Source: Pedobacter polaris
GTDB lineage: Bacteria; Bacteroidota; Bacteroidia; Sphingobacteriales; Sphingobacteriaceae
NCBI RefSeq assembly: GCF_005116505.1
Contig: NZ_SWBR01000004.1
Location: 310,001-374,000, forward strand
Direction: 5' to 3'
DNA length: 64,000 nt
Below, piece after piece: positions 16,425-25,949 of the stretch (the first letter of the stretch is position 1; each line of letters starts with the position of its first letter). The position numbers and the translations under genes were made by a program. The notes beneath the pieces are model-generated. The model searched no databases. It was not told where the DNA came from and saw only the letters and a list, made by a program, of their open reading frames with translations.

Positions 16425-19400
16425 ATGAAAAAAATTTTACTGCTCCTTTGGGTGTTTGCTATTGGGATAAATTTAGCCAATGCACAAACTAGACAAATTA
16501 CGGGAAAGGTAACCGAAAAAGGTACCGGCGTTGTGCTGCCAGGCGTAGGCGTTATGATAAAGGGAACTAAAATTGCTGTAAGCACCGATGACAAAGGGAC
16601 TTATAAAATTGGTATCCCCACCACAGGAACAACCGTTCTCGTTTTCAAATCAATAGGTTTTAATGATTATGAAATAGAAGTTGGTACTAAAACGCAAATA
16701 AATGCTGTTTTAGAAGAAAATTCGACCACACTTAACGAAGTTAATATTGTTAACATAGGTTATGGCACAGTTCGTAAAGAAGCTTTAACTGGTTCTGTTT
16801 CTTCTATTAGTGCAAAAGATTTAGCAGATTTTCCGGTAGGAACAGCAGCAGAAGCACTAGCTGGTAAATTAGCTGGGGTAACTGCTACGACTACTGAAGG
16901 TACCCCAGGAGCCGAAATACAGATTAGAGTTAGGGGTGGAAGCTCATTAACAGGAGATAACTCACCTTTGTATATTGTAGATGGGATCCAGGTAGAGAAT
17001 GCATTGTCTATTCTGTCTCCAAATGAAATTCAAACCATAGATGTTTTAAAAGATGTAGCATCAACATCTATTTACGGTAGTCGTGGTGCAAATGGTGTGG
17101 TTATTATCACTACCAAAAGTGGTAGAGATGGCAAAACAATTGTGTCTTTTGATGCCTATGCAGGAGTAAGACAAATTGTAAATAAGCTTGATGTGATGAA
17201 CCCCTTTGAGTTTGTAAGTTACCAATATGAATTGTATAACAACAATACAGCACAAGATGTAAAGGATGCATTTACCAAAAAATATGGAACTTTTGAAGAT
17301 TTAGAAATTTATAAAAACATACCGAACATAGATTGGCAAGATAAAGTATTTGGCCGTAAAGCATTTTCAAATACACAGGTTTTAAGTTTATCTGGTGGTA
17401 CGAAAACTACAACTTATAATTTTACCGTAAACAATACCAATGAAGATGGTATTATGTTAGAATCTGGCTATCGCCGTACTTTTGCATCTTTTCGTTTTGA
17501 CCATAAAATTTCTGATAAAATTAGAACCGGTGTAAACGTGCGTTATAGTCGCCAAAGAATAGAGGGGGTTGGTACCACAAGCACTGGTTCTCAAGGTACT
17601 AACCGTTTAAGAAACTCTGTACGTTATCAACCATATTCTGGTGGTGATGATGCAGGAGATCTATTCGATGCAGATTTTTTAGCCACTCAGTTATCTAATC
17701 CAATTTCTTTGGCTCAGCAAGAACTTAAATACGATTATCGTAACGATTTAATTAGTAGTGGATATTTAAGCTATCAAATTTTAAAGAACTTAAGTATTAG
17801 ATCAACAATAGGGTTAACTTTTGCCGATAGAAAAACTAATGGATTTAATGGACCGCTAAGTGGCTTAGCAAGAAATAGTTCTGGTTTGCCGGTTGTTGTT
17901 TTAGACAATTCTAATGGAACAACATTAATTAATACCAACGTGATTAATTATAAACCAAACATTGGACAAGATCATAGCTTGGATTTATTGGTAGGACAAG
18001 AATTAAATAAACTGGATGTTAAATCTAATAGCAGTACAATTAGATGGTTTCCTTTAAACATTACTGCCGAAGAAGCTTTTGCTGGCATTCAAAAAGCAGA
18101 ACCACCTACGGCGGGTTCTGTTCAGGATAAGCCTACCTCTTTTCAATCAGGTTCTCGTCAGTTGTCATTTTTTGCAAGAGCATCTTATGGCTACAAAAGC
18201 AAATATTTAGCTACATTAAATTATCGTAGAGACGGTTCGTCATTCTTCGCTGCTGGTAAAAGATGGGGAAATTTTCCATCTGCGCAAATAGCTTGGAGAT
18301 TATCTGAGGAAGATTTCTTTAAAGACATGAAGTTAGATTGGTTGAGCTCATTTAAAATCAGAGCAAGTTATGGTTTAGCAGGTAACAATAGAATTCCACA
18401 AGACTTGTTCAGAACCTTATTTTCAGCGAACTCTACACAAGGTGGATATGCCGCTACAGATGGTTCTGTTACCACTGGTTTAATAGCAGGTAATGTTTTA
18501 GCAAATAATAACATTACTTGGGAAAAGAATATATCTGCAAATTTAGGTTTTGACATAGAATTACTTAAAAATAGAGTGTCATTGGCATTAGATTTATATG
18601 ATAACCGTACTAAAGATTTATTGTTAAATGCAAATATTCCTCCAATTAATGGTTACAATACACAGCAACAAAATGTTGGTAAAACTCAAAATAGAGGGAT
18701 AGAAATACAATTAAATGCAGCAGTAGTTAAATCTAAAGATTTCACTTATAATGCTGGTGTGAATTTCTCTTTCAACAAAAACAAAATACTTGAATTACAA
18801 AGTGGCGTTCAATCTTATGTAGTTCAATCTGGATGGGTAAATAGTTTAGCTGATTTTAAAGTTGAAGTTGGAAAACCTGTAGGACAATTTTATGGTTTCG
18901 TGTCTGATGGAAGATATACTGTAAATGATTTTAATTACACCCAAAATACAACAACTGGAGTTTATACGTATGTACTTAAGCCAGATGTTGCAAATAGCCG
19001 GGTTTTAATTGGTAATAGAGAGCCACAACCTGGAGATATGAAGATTAAAAAATTATCAAACTCTAGTAGCATGTTGATTGGAGATGATGACAAAACAGTT
19101 TTAGGGACTTCTCAACCTAAGTTTACTGGTGGTTTTAACAATCAGTTTGCTTACAAAAACTTTGATTTAAGCATATTTATGAATTTCTCTGTTGGAAATG
19201 AGGTTTACAATGCCAATACGATAGAATTCTCTTCTCAGTTTAACGTGAGAGATAATAACCTTTTATCAACCATGAATAACAGATGGAAAAATTTTGATGC
19301 AAACGGGGTTAAAGTTACCGATCCTGTTGCGTTAACAGCAATGAATGTCAATACTACTTTATGGACACCATCTCCTGGTAATTATACTTTAACATCTTAT

Positions 19401-19661
19401 GCTGTTGAAGATGGTTCTTTTTTACGTATAAACAACATCACTTTAGGTTATTCTTTACCAACACAATTTGTTAAACAAAGTAAGTTCATCTCTAAACTGA
19501 GGGTATATGTAACTGTAAATAATCTGCATAGTTTCACTGGTTATTCAGGTTATGATCCAGAAGCAAATACACGTAGGTCAAATCCGTTAACACCGGGCAT
19601 AGATTACGCAGCCTACCCACGTAGTAGATATGTATTGGCAGGTTTAAACATGACATTTTAA
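16425..19661 (+). CDS. SusC-like TonB-dependent outer-membrane transporter
   Basis: A protein of 1078 residues. It has a signal peptide ending NLANAQ, then a carboxypeptidase-D-like domain (ITGKVTEKGTGVVLPGVGVM), a plug domain (VRGGSSLTGDNSPLYIVDGI, STSIYGSRGANGVVIITTK) and a long beta-barrel ending RYVLAGLNMTF, with the terminal aromatic residue needed for outer-membrane insertion. No STN domain is present, so it does not signal to an anti-sigma factor. With the SusD-like lipoprotein 11 bases downstream it should import pectin oligosaccharides. Its promoter carries the LacI-type operator. Confidence 0.95.
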   Translation: MKKILLLLWVFAIGINLANAQTRQITGKVTEKGTGVVLPGVGVMIKGTKIAVSTDDKGTYKIGIPTTGTTVLVFKSIGFNDYEIEVGTKTQINAVLEENSTTLNEVNIVNIGYGTVRKEALTGSVSSISAKDLADFPVGTAAEALAGKLAGVTATTTEGTPGAEIQIRVRGGSSLTGDNSPLYIVDGIQVENALSILSPNEIQTIDVLKDVASTSIYGSRGANGVVIITTKSGRDGKTIVSFDAYAGVRQIVNKLDVMNPFEFVSYQYELYNNNTAQDVKDAFTKKYGTFEDLEIYKNIPNIDWQDKVFGRKAFSNTQVLSLSGGTKTTTYNFTVNNTNEDGIMLESGYRRTFASFRFDHKISDKIRTGVNVRYSRQRIEGVGTTSTGSQGTNRLRNSVRYQPYSGGDDAGDLFDADFLATQLSNPISLAQQELKYDYRNDLISSGYLSYQILKNLSIRSTIGLTFADRKTNGFNGPLSGLARNSSGLPVVVLDNSNGTTLINTNVINYKPNIGQDHSLDLLVGQELNKLDVKSNSSTIRWFPLNITAEEAFAGIQKAEPPTAGSVQDKPTSFQSGSRQLSFFARASYGYKSKYLATLNYRRDGSSFFAAGKRWGNFPSAQIAWRLSEEDFFKDMKLDWLSSFKIRASYGLAGNNRIPQDLFRTLFSANSTQGGYAATDGSVTTGLIAGNVLANNNITWEKNISANLGFDIELLKNRVSLALDLYDNRTKDLLLNANIPPINGYNTQQQNVGKTQNRGIEIQLNAAVVKSKDFTYNAGVNFSFNKNKILELQSGVQSYVVQSGWVNSLADFKVEVGKPVGQFYGFVSDGRYTVNDFNYTQNTTTGVYTYVLKPDVANSRVLIGNREPQPGDMKIKKLSNSSSMLIGDDDKTVLGTSQPKFTGGFNNQFAYKNFDLSIFMNFSVGNEVYNANTIEFSSQFNVRDNNLLSTMNNRWKNFDANGVKVTDPVALTAMNVNTTLWTPSPGNYTLTSYAVEDGSFLRINNITLGYSLPTQFVKQSKFISKLRVYVTVNNLHSFTGYSGYDPEANTRRSNPLTPGIDYAAYPRSRYVLAGLNMTF

Positions 19662-19671
19662 TCATAATAAT

Positions 19672-21516
19672 ATGAAAAATAGAATTATAAATTACACCGT
19701 TGTAGTTTTAGCTGTAATGGCAATAATGATCAACCCATCTTGTAAAAAGTTCTTGGATTTCGAATCTCCATCAACATCTTCAGAAGAAGTCGTTTTTGAA
19801 ACCACATCAACAACTAATACTGCCTTAATAGGTGTATACAATAGGTTAATAGGGGATAATGGTTATGGGAGCCGTATCTCAACTTTGTTTGGCATAACAG
19901 CTGATGATTTTAAAACTTCCGGAAGTTATAGTCCTTCTGATAGACGCGGAATTAGCATGTATGGAGCTAGTTCAGATAATACAGATTTGATACAGCCATT
20001 TGCACAGTTATATTCTGGTATCGAAAGAGCAAACTTATGTATAAAATTCATCCCTCTTTCTAAATTATACACCAGTGGTACACCTGCCGAGCAAGCATTA
20101 ATGAAACGTTACCATGGTGAAGCTTTAGCACTAAGGGCACAGTTTTATTATGAATTAATTCGTAACTGGGGAGACGTTCCACAACGATTTGTACCTGCTG
20201 CAGACGCAGAAACTCTTTTTCCTGCTAATGCAGATAGAGACCAAACTTATGATCAAATCATTGAAGATCTAAAAGTAGCATCTGAGCTAGTTCCATGGAG
20301 AATAGAAATTCCTGAGTATGGAAGTTTTAGGTTTACAAAAGGTGCAATTAAGGGTTTAAGAGCTAGAATTGCTTTAGCAAGAGGTGGTTATTCACTGAGG
20401 TCAAAAACTAATCTGATGGAAAGAAGTTCAGACTACCTTAAATATTACCAAATTGCTAAAGATGAATGTAAAGCAATAATGGACAATAATTCGCATGGAT
20501 TAAACCCTATTTATGAAAATATTTTTAAGAGTTTGCATGGTGCAAGATTAGATAATGAAAATGAGTTGATGTTTGAAGTTGCTGCTTTTGGTACAAATGC
20601 AAATACAGATAGTAAATTAGGTTATTACAATGGTGTTCGCTTCAATGCATCGTCAACTTATGGAACTGGGGGTGGAGGCATGAATGCCATTGCAACTTAT
20701 TTTTATGAGTTTGATCCTAGTAAAGATTGTCGTAGAGACGTAACCTTAGGTGTTTTTGAAATCACTGCAACTTCAAAAAAGATAATTAATACTTTAAATA
20801 ATTTTACTGATGCGAAATTTCGCAAATCTTGGACAAACTTCGATGGTAAATCGTCTTCTCAACAGTTTGCTGTAAACTGGCCTATTTTACGTTTTTCAGA
20901 TATTTTATTGATGTATGCAGAGGCAGATAATGAAATTGGCAATGGTCCGTCTGCTGTGGCAATTAAGGCCTTAAGAGACGTTCAAGAAAGAGCTTTTATA
21001 GGGTTTAAATCAGACATACCTGTAACGCCAACTACAAAATCAGGCTTCTTTGACGCTATTGTTAAAGAAAGATTGTTAGAATTTGGAGGGGAAGCAATTA
21101 GAAAATTTGATTTAATCCGTTGGAATTTGATCAATAGTAAGTTTATAGAAACACGTGTTAAACTACAACAATTAATAGATGGAACTGGTCCGTACGTAAA
21201 CGTGCCTAACTATGTTTATGCTAAAGAATCTAACTATAATTTAACACCAAGCGTAACAGAAGTAGCGAGCTTAGATTTATATGGCGGTGCTCCTAACGTT
21301 GTTTTATTCTCACCGGGTTTAAATTCATCTACTGCACCTGCTGGATCTGGATACACAGTTAAAAACTGGAGAAAAGCATTAACTACTGATAATCAAATTA
21401 CAAGTATTTCTACAGGTTTTGCCCTTTATTTCGAACCAAATAAAAAAGAATTACTTCCATATCCAAAAACAGCCCTGAACGAGAACACGAACATGGTACA
21501 AAACTTTGGTTATTAA
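19672..21516 (+). CDS. SusD-like nutrient-binding outer-membrane lipoprotein
   Basis: A protein of 614 residues with a lipoprotein signal peptide (lipobox around INPSC, Cys at about residue 24) and the SusD/RagB pattern. This is an N-terminal helical repeat (TTNTALIGVYNRLIGDN, HGEALALRAQFYYELIRNWG) and the C-terminal part with VKERLLEFGGEAIRKFDLIRWN. It forms a lid on the SusC barrel and captures glycans at the cell surface. Its place in a locus full of pectin enzymes points to homogalacturonan or rhamnogalacturonan fragments as ligand. Confidence 0.95.
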   Translation: MKNRIINYTVVVLAVMAIMINPSCKKFLDFESPSTSSEEVVFETTSTTNTALIGVYNRLIGDNGYGSRISTLFGITADDFKTSGSYSPSDRRGISMYGASSDNTDLIQPFAQLYSGIERANLCIKFIPLSKLYTSGTPAEQALMKRYHGEALALRAQFYYELIRNWGDVPQRFVPAADAETLFPANADRDQTYDQIIEDLKVASELVPWRIEIPEYGSFRFTKGAIKGLRARIALARGGYSLRSKTNLMERSSDYLKYYQIAKDECKAIMDNNSHGLNPIYENIFKSLHGARLDNENELMFEVAAFGTNANTDSKLGYYNGVRFNASSTYGTGGGGMNAIATYFYEFDPSKDCRRDVTLGVFEITATSKKIINTLNNFTDAKFRKSWTNFDGKSSSQQFAVNWPILRFSDILLMYAEADNEIGNGPSAVAIKALRDVQERAFIGFKSDIPVTPTTKSGFFDAIVKERLLEFGGEAIRKFDLIRWNLINSKFIETRVKLQQLIDGTGPYVNVPNYVYAKESNYNLTPSVTEVASLDLYGGAPNVVLFSPGLNSSTAPAGSGYTVKNWRKALTTDNQITSISTGFALYFEPNKKELLPYPKTALNENTNMVQNFGY

Positions 21517-21532
21517 TTTTAAAATATTAGAT

Positions 21533-23194
21533 ATGAAATCGATTATTAACAAATCAAGCAAAAAAATCCTGTTATTATTTGCAGCAGTATTGCTAATTAC
21601 AGCTTGTAAAAAAGAAAAGGAAGAAACATTAGACCCTGCTCGTTTATTTAAGGCAAGTAATATTTCAATTACAGCTGGTCAAACTTCTGCTGATATTAAA
21701 TGGGCTGTTCCCTTATTTTCTTCTGGTAAAGCATTAACTTATACGGTTGATTTTTCTAAAGATGCAGCCTTTACAACTGTTGATTTTACTAAAGTTGTAG
21801 ATACGGCTGGCATTAAGGTAACTGATGAAAATTTAACTATCAGAATTCCATATTATATCCGAATTAAGGCTAATGCATTTGAAAACCAGCCAGAATCGAA
21901 ATATATTGTAAGTACCTCAACCGTGACCATTACCGGAACACAAATGTTTACACAAATTCGTGAAACAGAATTAAGAGAAACATCTGTAGGTCTTCGTTTT
22001 ATCAGTGATCCAGCCTTAAGTAGCATTAAATTAACACCAGCAACAGGAGCGCCAATAACAGTTGCATTAACAGCTTCAGATTTAACTGCTGGTGGTGTTG
22101 TAGCGGGGATAACCTATGGTTTAAAAACAATTACTGGTTTAACTGGAAATGTGAAATATACTGCTCAAATTTTTGCAGGAACAAAAGATAAAGGCTTGCT
22201 AGAATTTACAACATTACCGGTAACCACTTATACCTTAATTATTTCTCCTACAGATAACTTAGCAACAACAATTTCTGCTGCGACTAATGGTGCAGTAATT
22301 GGCTTAAATCCAGGTGTATATAACTTGCCTGCTACGGTATTTATTACTCAAAAAACAATTACATTAAAATCAACTTCAGGTTCACCATCAGATACAAAAG
22401 TTAATTTTAAAGAGATTGATATAGAAGGTACGGGTGCAGGTATTACGCTTTCTGGAATTGATTTAGATGGGACAAATTATGCATCTCTTTATTTTCTTAA
22501 TTTTATTGGTTCACAGGCAAGTGTTGGATCAGCAGCAACTTTTACAAATATTTTAGTCGATAATTGCATTGTACACGGTGTGGCTACTTCATTCTTAAGA
22601 GCTGATAGAGGATCTTATAAAATTGGAAGTATAACAGTTAACAATTCAATTGTTCATACAGTTGGACTCGACGGTGCTTCTTCTTACTTTACTTTCCACT
22701 TGAATAAATTGGATTTTGCTTCATTAAATATCACTAAATCTACATTTTCTAATTTTGGCCCTGGTTTAGTGACAGCAAATGCGGCAGTTACTTTTACAAC
22801 AAATCCATCAATTAACATCAGTTACTCTACTTTTAATAGCTTTGGTGGGGGTGGTACAAGCAAATATGTACTATTTGATGCTAATGCTCAGCCAGTTAAG
22901 TTCACACTTACGAATAGCATCATTGCTAATACTCCAAAATCTACATCTGCGCCTAATACAGCTGCAATTAGGGCAAGTGTTGCAGCAATCACTTTGTCTT
23001 ATAATAATGTTTTTAACTTATATACTACTAATCCTGGTACAACACCATTAACCTTACCAGTGCAATCAAATAGTTTAGCAATTGACTTAGGATGGACACA
23101 CGCTACTCCGACATTTGAATTACCTACTGGCTCACCTCTAAGAACTGCAAGTAATACAGGTACAGCTATTGGGGATCCGAGATGGACTTATTAA
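21533..23194 (+). CDS. Surface lipoprotein with Fn3-like and beta-helix (DUF4957/DUF5123-type) domains
   Basis: I take ATG 21533 (MKSIINKSSKKILLLF) as the start, giving 553 residues, because it begins a proper lipoprotein signal with the lipobox LITAC. After it comes a fibronectin-like region (SNISITAGQTSADIKWAVP). A right-handed beta-helix follows from about LIISPTDNLATTISAATNGA to the C terminus, with repeated strands such as NILVDNCIVHGVA and ITVNNSIVHTVG. Such proteins follow susD in pectin loci of Bacteroidota and are thought to bind the glycan at the surface. A strong terminator follows at 23204. Confidence 0.75.
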   Translation: MKSIINKSSKKILLLFAAVLLITACKKEKEETLDPARLFKASNISITAGQTSADIKWAVPLFSSGKALTYTVDFSKDAAFTTVDFTKVVDTAGIKVTDENLTIRIPYYIRIKANAFENQPESKYIVSTSTVTITGTQMFTQIRETELRETSVGLRFISDPALSSIKLTPATGAPITVALTASDLTAGGVVAGITYGLKTITGLTGNVKYTAQIFAGTKDKGLLEFTTLPVTTYTLIISPTDNLATTISAATNGAVIGLNPGVYNLPATVFITQKTITLKSTSGSPSDTKVNFKEIDIEGTGAGITLSGIDLDGTNYASLYFLNFIGSQASVGSAATFTNILVDNCIVHGVATSFLRADRGSYKIGSITVNNSIVHTVGLDGASSYFTFHLNKLDFASLNITKSTFSNFGPGLVTANAAVTFTTNPSINISYSTFNSFGGGGTSKYVLFDANAQPVKFTLTNSIIANTPKSTSAPNTAAIRASVAAITLSYNNVFNLYTTNPGTTPLTLPVQSNSLAIDLGWTHATPTFELPTGSPLRTASNTGTAIGDPRWTY

Positions 23195-23203
23195 TATACT
23201 AAT

Positions 23204-23234
23204 AAAAAAGATGAAGCAAAGCTTCATCTTTTTT
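23204..23234. terminator. Strong bidirectional rho-independent terminator
   Basis: A 14-bp perfect stem, AAAAAAGATGAAGC (23204-23217) with GCTTCATCTTTTTT (23221-23234), around an AAA loop. It ends the susC-susD-lipoprotein transcript and separates it from the esterase genes. Confidence 0.88.
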
Positions 23235-23246
23235 ATTGTTAATTTT

Positions 23247-23996
23247 ATGCTGATGCGAAGAAGAATTATTTACTTATTTTCAATCTCAATATTTACCCTA
23301 ATGTCTTTCACTGTTTGGGAGAAAGATAGTATCACTTTATATATCATTGGTGATTCTACAGCGGCAAATAAAGCAAAAGATAAATTTCCAGAGACTGGAT
23401 GGGGAATGGAATTGCAACCATTTTTTGATACCGAAGTTAAGATAGATAATAGGGCCTTAAATGGGAGAAGTACCAAGTCTTTTATCAATGAAAAAAGATG
23501 GGAAGCTATACTAACTACATTAAAAGAAGGTGATTTTGTACTGATAGAATTTGGTCATAATGATGAGAAGATTGAAAATCCAAAAGTTGGAACTTCATTA
23601 GATGAATTTAAAGCTAATCTGATCAAATACATCCAAGAGACCCAAGCTAAAAAAGCATATCCAATTTTATTGACACCAATTGTTCGTCGTAATTTTCAGA
23701 ATGGCATATTGGTAGATACGCACAAAGGTTATCCTGATGTGGTAAGAAAACTTGCTGATTCATTACATATTCCATTAATTGATATGCAGCGTAAAACTGA
23801 AAAATTTGTTAGTTCTTTAGGAGATGAACCTTCTAAAAAGATATACAATCATGTTGATTCTGGTCATGTAAATTATCCAAAAGGGCTTACAGACAATACT
23901 CATTTAAATGTAGAGGGCGCAAAAGCTTTTGCAAGCTTAGTGGCTGAAGGGATTAAGGAAACGAAAACAAGGTTAGCAAAACATTTAATTAAATAA
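23247..23996 (+). CDS. GDSL/SGNH esterase, CE12-type rhamnogalacturonan/pectin acetylesterase
   Basis: Starts at 23169 and 23211 would place coding sequence across the terminator stem, so I choose 23247 (or 23253), giving about 249 residues with a signal-like N terminus (MLMRRRIIYLFSIS). SGNH blocks are visible: the nucleophile in IIGDSTAANKAKDKFPETGWG, RALNGRSTKSF, IEFGHNDEKIENP, and DNTHLNVEGAKAFASLVAEG with the catalytic Asp/His. CE12 enzymes remove acetyl groups from rhamnogalacturonan or homogalacturonan. A second CE12-like gene follows 44 bases downstream. No own LacI-type operator is visible here, so it depends on readthrough or an unseen promoter. Confidence 0.85.
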   Translation: MLMRRRIIYLFSISIFTLMSFTVWEKDSITLYIIGDSTAANKAKDKFPETGWGMELQPFFDTEVKIDNRALNGRSTKSFINEKRWEAILTTLKEGDFVLIEFGHNDEKIENPKVGTSLDEFKANLIKYIQETQAKKAYPILLTPIVRRNFQNGILVDTHKGYPDVVRKLADSLHIPLIDMQRKTEKFVSSLGDEPSKKIYNHVDSGHVNYPKGLTDNTHLNVEGAKAFASLVAEGIKETKTRLAKHLIK

Positions 23997-24040
23997 TTGT
24001 TGTCCAGAGTAAAATCTCAGTTGTAAATTGATTATCATTA

Positions 24041-24814
24041 ATGAAGTTATATTTTAAAATATTAATTATCTGCGTTGTCACCCTATTGGCATTTCGCCCT
24101 GTTAAAAAACCTGTTCAGATTTTTTTAATTGGCGATTCTACAGTGGCTGATTATACTTTAGATTCTGGCTATATGGAAAAGAAGTTTCCACTAAATGGCT
24201 GGGGGCAAGTTTTTCAACCTTTCTTTAAAAAAGACAGCTTAGCATTGGTAAAGAATTTAATTAAAAGCGATAGTGTTTTAATTGTAGATAAAGCCAGAGG
24301 TGGTAGGAGTACACGAACTTTTTTTGAAGAAGGCAGATGGGCTGAAGTCTATAAAGCATTAAAAACGGATGATATTGTAATGATGCAATTTGGACACAAT
24401 GATGCAGCGGTTGATAAACCAGAACGTTATGTGAACATTAATGGTTATAAAGAGTTTTTAAGGTTGTATGTAAACCAAACGAGAGAAAAAGGTGCAATCC
24501 CAATATTAATTACTCCAGTGAATAGAAATTATCCTTGGAAGGATGGTAAGCTGGCCAATGTGCATGGTGAATACCCTAATGCAGTAAAAGAAGTTGCTAA
24601 AGAGTTAAATGTAAAACTGATAGATTTAACACAGCTTTCTATTGATGCATTTACAAGCAAAGGACAGGCTGATGTAACAACAAAATACTTTATGAATTTT
24701 GATAAAGGACTATATCAAGGATATCCAAATGGACAAAAAGATAACACTCACTTTCAAAAAGAAGGAGCTATTGCCGTAGCACAACTGGTTTTTAATGCAA
24801 TGAAGAAATTATAA
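24041..24814 (+). CDS. GDSL/SGNH esterase, CE12-type, second copy
   Basis: A protein of 257 residues with an N-terminal signal segment (LKILIICVVTLLAFRP). SGNH blocks are FLIGDSTVADYTLDSGYMEK, KARGGRSTRTFFEEGRW, MMQFGHNDAAVDKP and KDNTHFQKEGAIAVAQLV. It is a paralogue of the preceding esterase but clearly diverged. The inserts between the blocks differ, which suggests different acetyl positions or substrates. The pectinesterase gene starts two bases after its stop. Confidence 0.87.
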   Translation: MKLYFKILIICVVTLLAFRPVKKPVQIFLIGDSTVADYTLDSGYMEKKFPLNGWGQVFQPFFKKDSLALVKNLIKSDSVLIVDKARGGRSTRTFFEEGRWAEVYKALKTDDIVMMQFGHNDAAVDKPERYVNINGYKEFLRLYVNQTREKGAIPILITPVNRNYPWKDGKLANVHGEYPNAVKEVAKELNVKLIDLTQLSIDAFTSKGQADVTTKYFMNFDKGLYQGYPNGQKDNTHFQKEGAIAVAQLVFNAMKKL

Positions 24815-24815
24815 T

Positions 24816-25808
24816 ATGAAGTTTTTAAGAGGATTGTTTTATTGTTGGGTTGTTATATTGTTGAATGGCATTTTTGCTAGTGCAAAGCCCAATACGCAAT
24901 TCTCAATTCTCAATACAAAATATGATTATATAGTTGCTCAAGATGGTTCTGGTAATTTTAAAACCGTTCAGGAAGCAATTAATGCAGTACCAGATTTTAG
25001 AAAAACACCAACTACTATTTATATTAAAAATGGAATTTATAAAGAAAAATTAAATCTTTCTGCCTCCAAAAAGTTGGTGAAAATGATTGGTGAAAATGTA
25101 GAAAAAACCATTTTAACTTTTGATGATTGGGCTCAAAAAAAGAATGCTTTTGGCGAGGAGAAAGGTACATCTGGTTCATCAAGCTTTTATATTTATGGAG
25201 AAAGTTTTTCTGCAGAAAATATTACTTTCCAAAATAGCGCCGGACCAGTAGGACAGGCGGTGGCTTTGTTTGTAGCAGGAGATAAAGCCAAGTTTACCAA
25301 TTGCAGAATGTTAGGCTTTCAAGATACTTTATACACTTATGGTTATGGAAGTCGCCAGTATTATTATAAGTGCTATATAGAAGGTACAGTAGATTTTATT
25401 TTTGGTTCCTCAACCGCTGTATTTGATGATTGTGAGATTTTCTGCAAAAAAGGTGGCTATATAACTGCCTCTTCTTCTCCTGATACTTCAAAATACGGTT
25501 ATGTTTTTATCAATAGTAAAATTACGGGCGATGCTCCAGATCATTCCTTTTTTTTGGGTAGACCTTGGCGGCCGTATGCAAAAGCTGTTTTTATCAATTG
25601 TAACTTAGGTAAGGTTATTAAAACTGAAGGATGGAACAATTGGGGTAAAGAGAGCAATGAAAAAACTGTCTTTTATGCTGAGTATAAAAGTACAGGAGTA
25701 GGTGCAAACCCAAAAGGTCGCGTAAGTTGGTCGCATCAATTAGATGAAACTACAATAAAAGAATATAGCCTAGACAAGGTTTTAAATGGCTGGAACCCTA
25801 AAGAATAG
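24816..25808 (+). CDS. Pectinesterase (CE8), first copy
   Basis: A protein of 330 residues with a signal peptide (LFYCWVVILLNGIFASA). The mature protein is a CE8 beta-helix: VAQDGSGNFKTVQEAINAVP at the start, then QAVALFVAGDKAKF (a substrate-stabilising Gln), MLGFQDTLYTY and VDFIFGSSTAVFDDCE (the two catalytic aspartates), and the arginine in FLGRPWRPYAK. It de-esterifies methylated homogalacturonan so that lyase and hydrolase can act. The short stretch after the signal peptide (QFSILNTK) is encoded by an AATTCTCAATTCTCAAT repeat of a type otherwise seen between genes, so it may be a small in-frame insertion. Confidence 0.93.
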   Translation: MKFLRGLFYCWVVILLNGIFASAKPNTQFSILNTKYDYIVAQDGSGNFKTVQEAINAVPDFRKTPTTIYIKNGIYKEKLNLSASKKLVKMIGENVEKTILTFDDWAQKKNAFGEEKGTSGSSSFYIYGESFSAENITFQNSAGPVGQAVALFVAGDKAKFTNCRMLGFQDTLYTYGYGSRQYYYKCYIEGTVDFIFGSSTAVFDDCEIFCKKGGYITASSSPDTSKYGYVFINSKITGDAPDHSFFLGRPWRPYAKAVFINCNLGKVIKTEGWNNWGKESNEKTVFYAEYKSTGVGANPKGRVSWSHQLDETTIKEYSLDKVLNGWNPKE

Positions 25809-25845
25809 ATAGAGAATGGAGTGTTGTTATTGAGAGACGGCGAAG

Positions 25846-25909
25846 AAACACGATTGCTCAGCAAGCTAATCTCCTATTAAACTAAGGCTCCAAAATATAA
25901 AAATAATTG
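25846..25909 (+). promoter_or_regulatory. Divergent copy of the LacI-type operator before second pectinesterase
   Basis: AAACACGATTGCTCAG (25846-25861) shares ACGATTGCnCAG with the other sites. AATAATTG at 25902-25909 stands 56 bases downstream as a -7-like box. This is the weakest of the four sites by sequence, but its spacing fits. Confidence 0.45.
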
Positions 25910-25949
25910 ATTCTATTGCTTCTTCCTTCACAGAATGATAAACTTAAAA

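Noticed and set aside
22779..23051. A 90-codon plus-strand ORF inside the beta-helix lipoprotein gene
   Set aside because: It is a leucine/glutamine-rich shadow of the real frame, without start context or family pattern.
23169..23246. Upstream starts of the first CE12 gene (23169 and 23211)
   Set aside because: They would put coding sequence across the terminator stem and the end of the previous gene. The signal-like N terminus begins at 23247.
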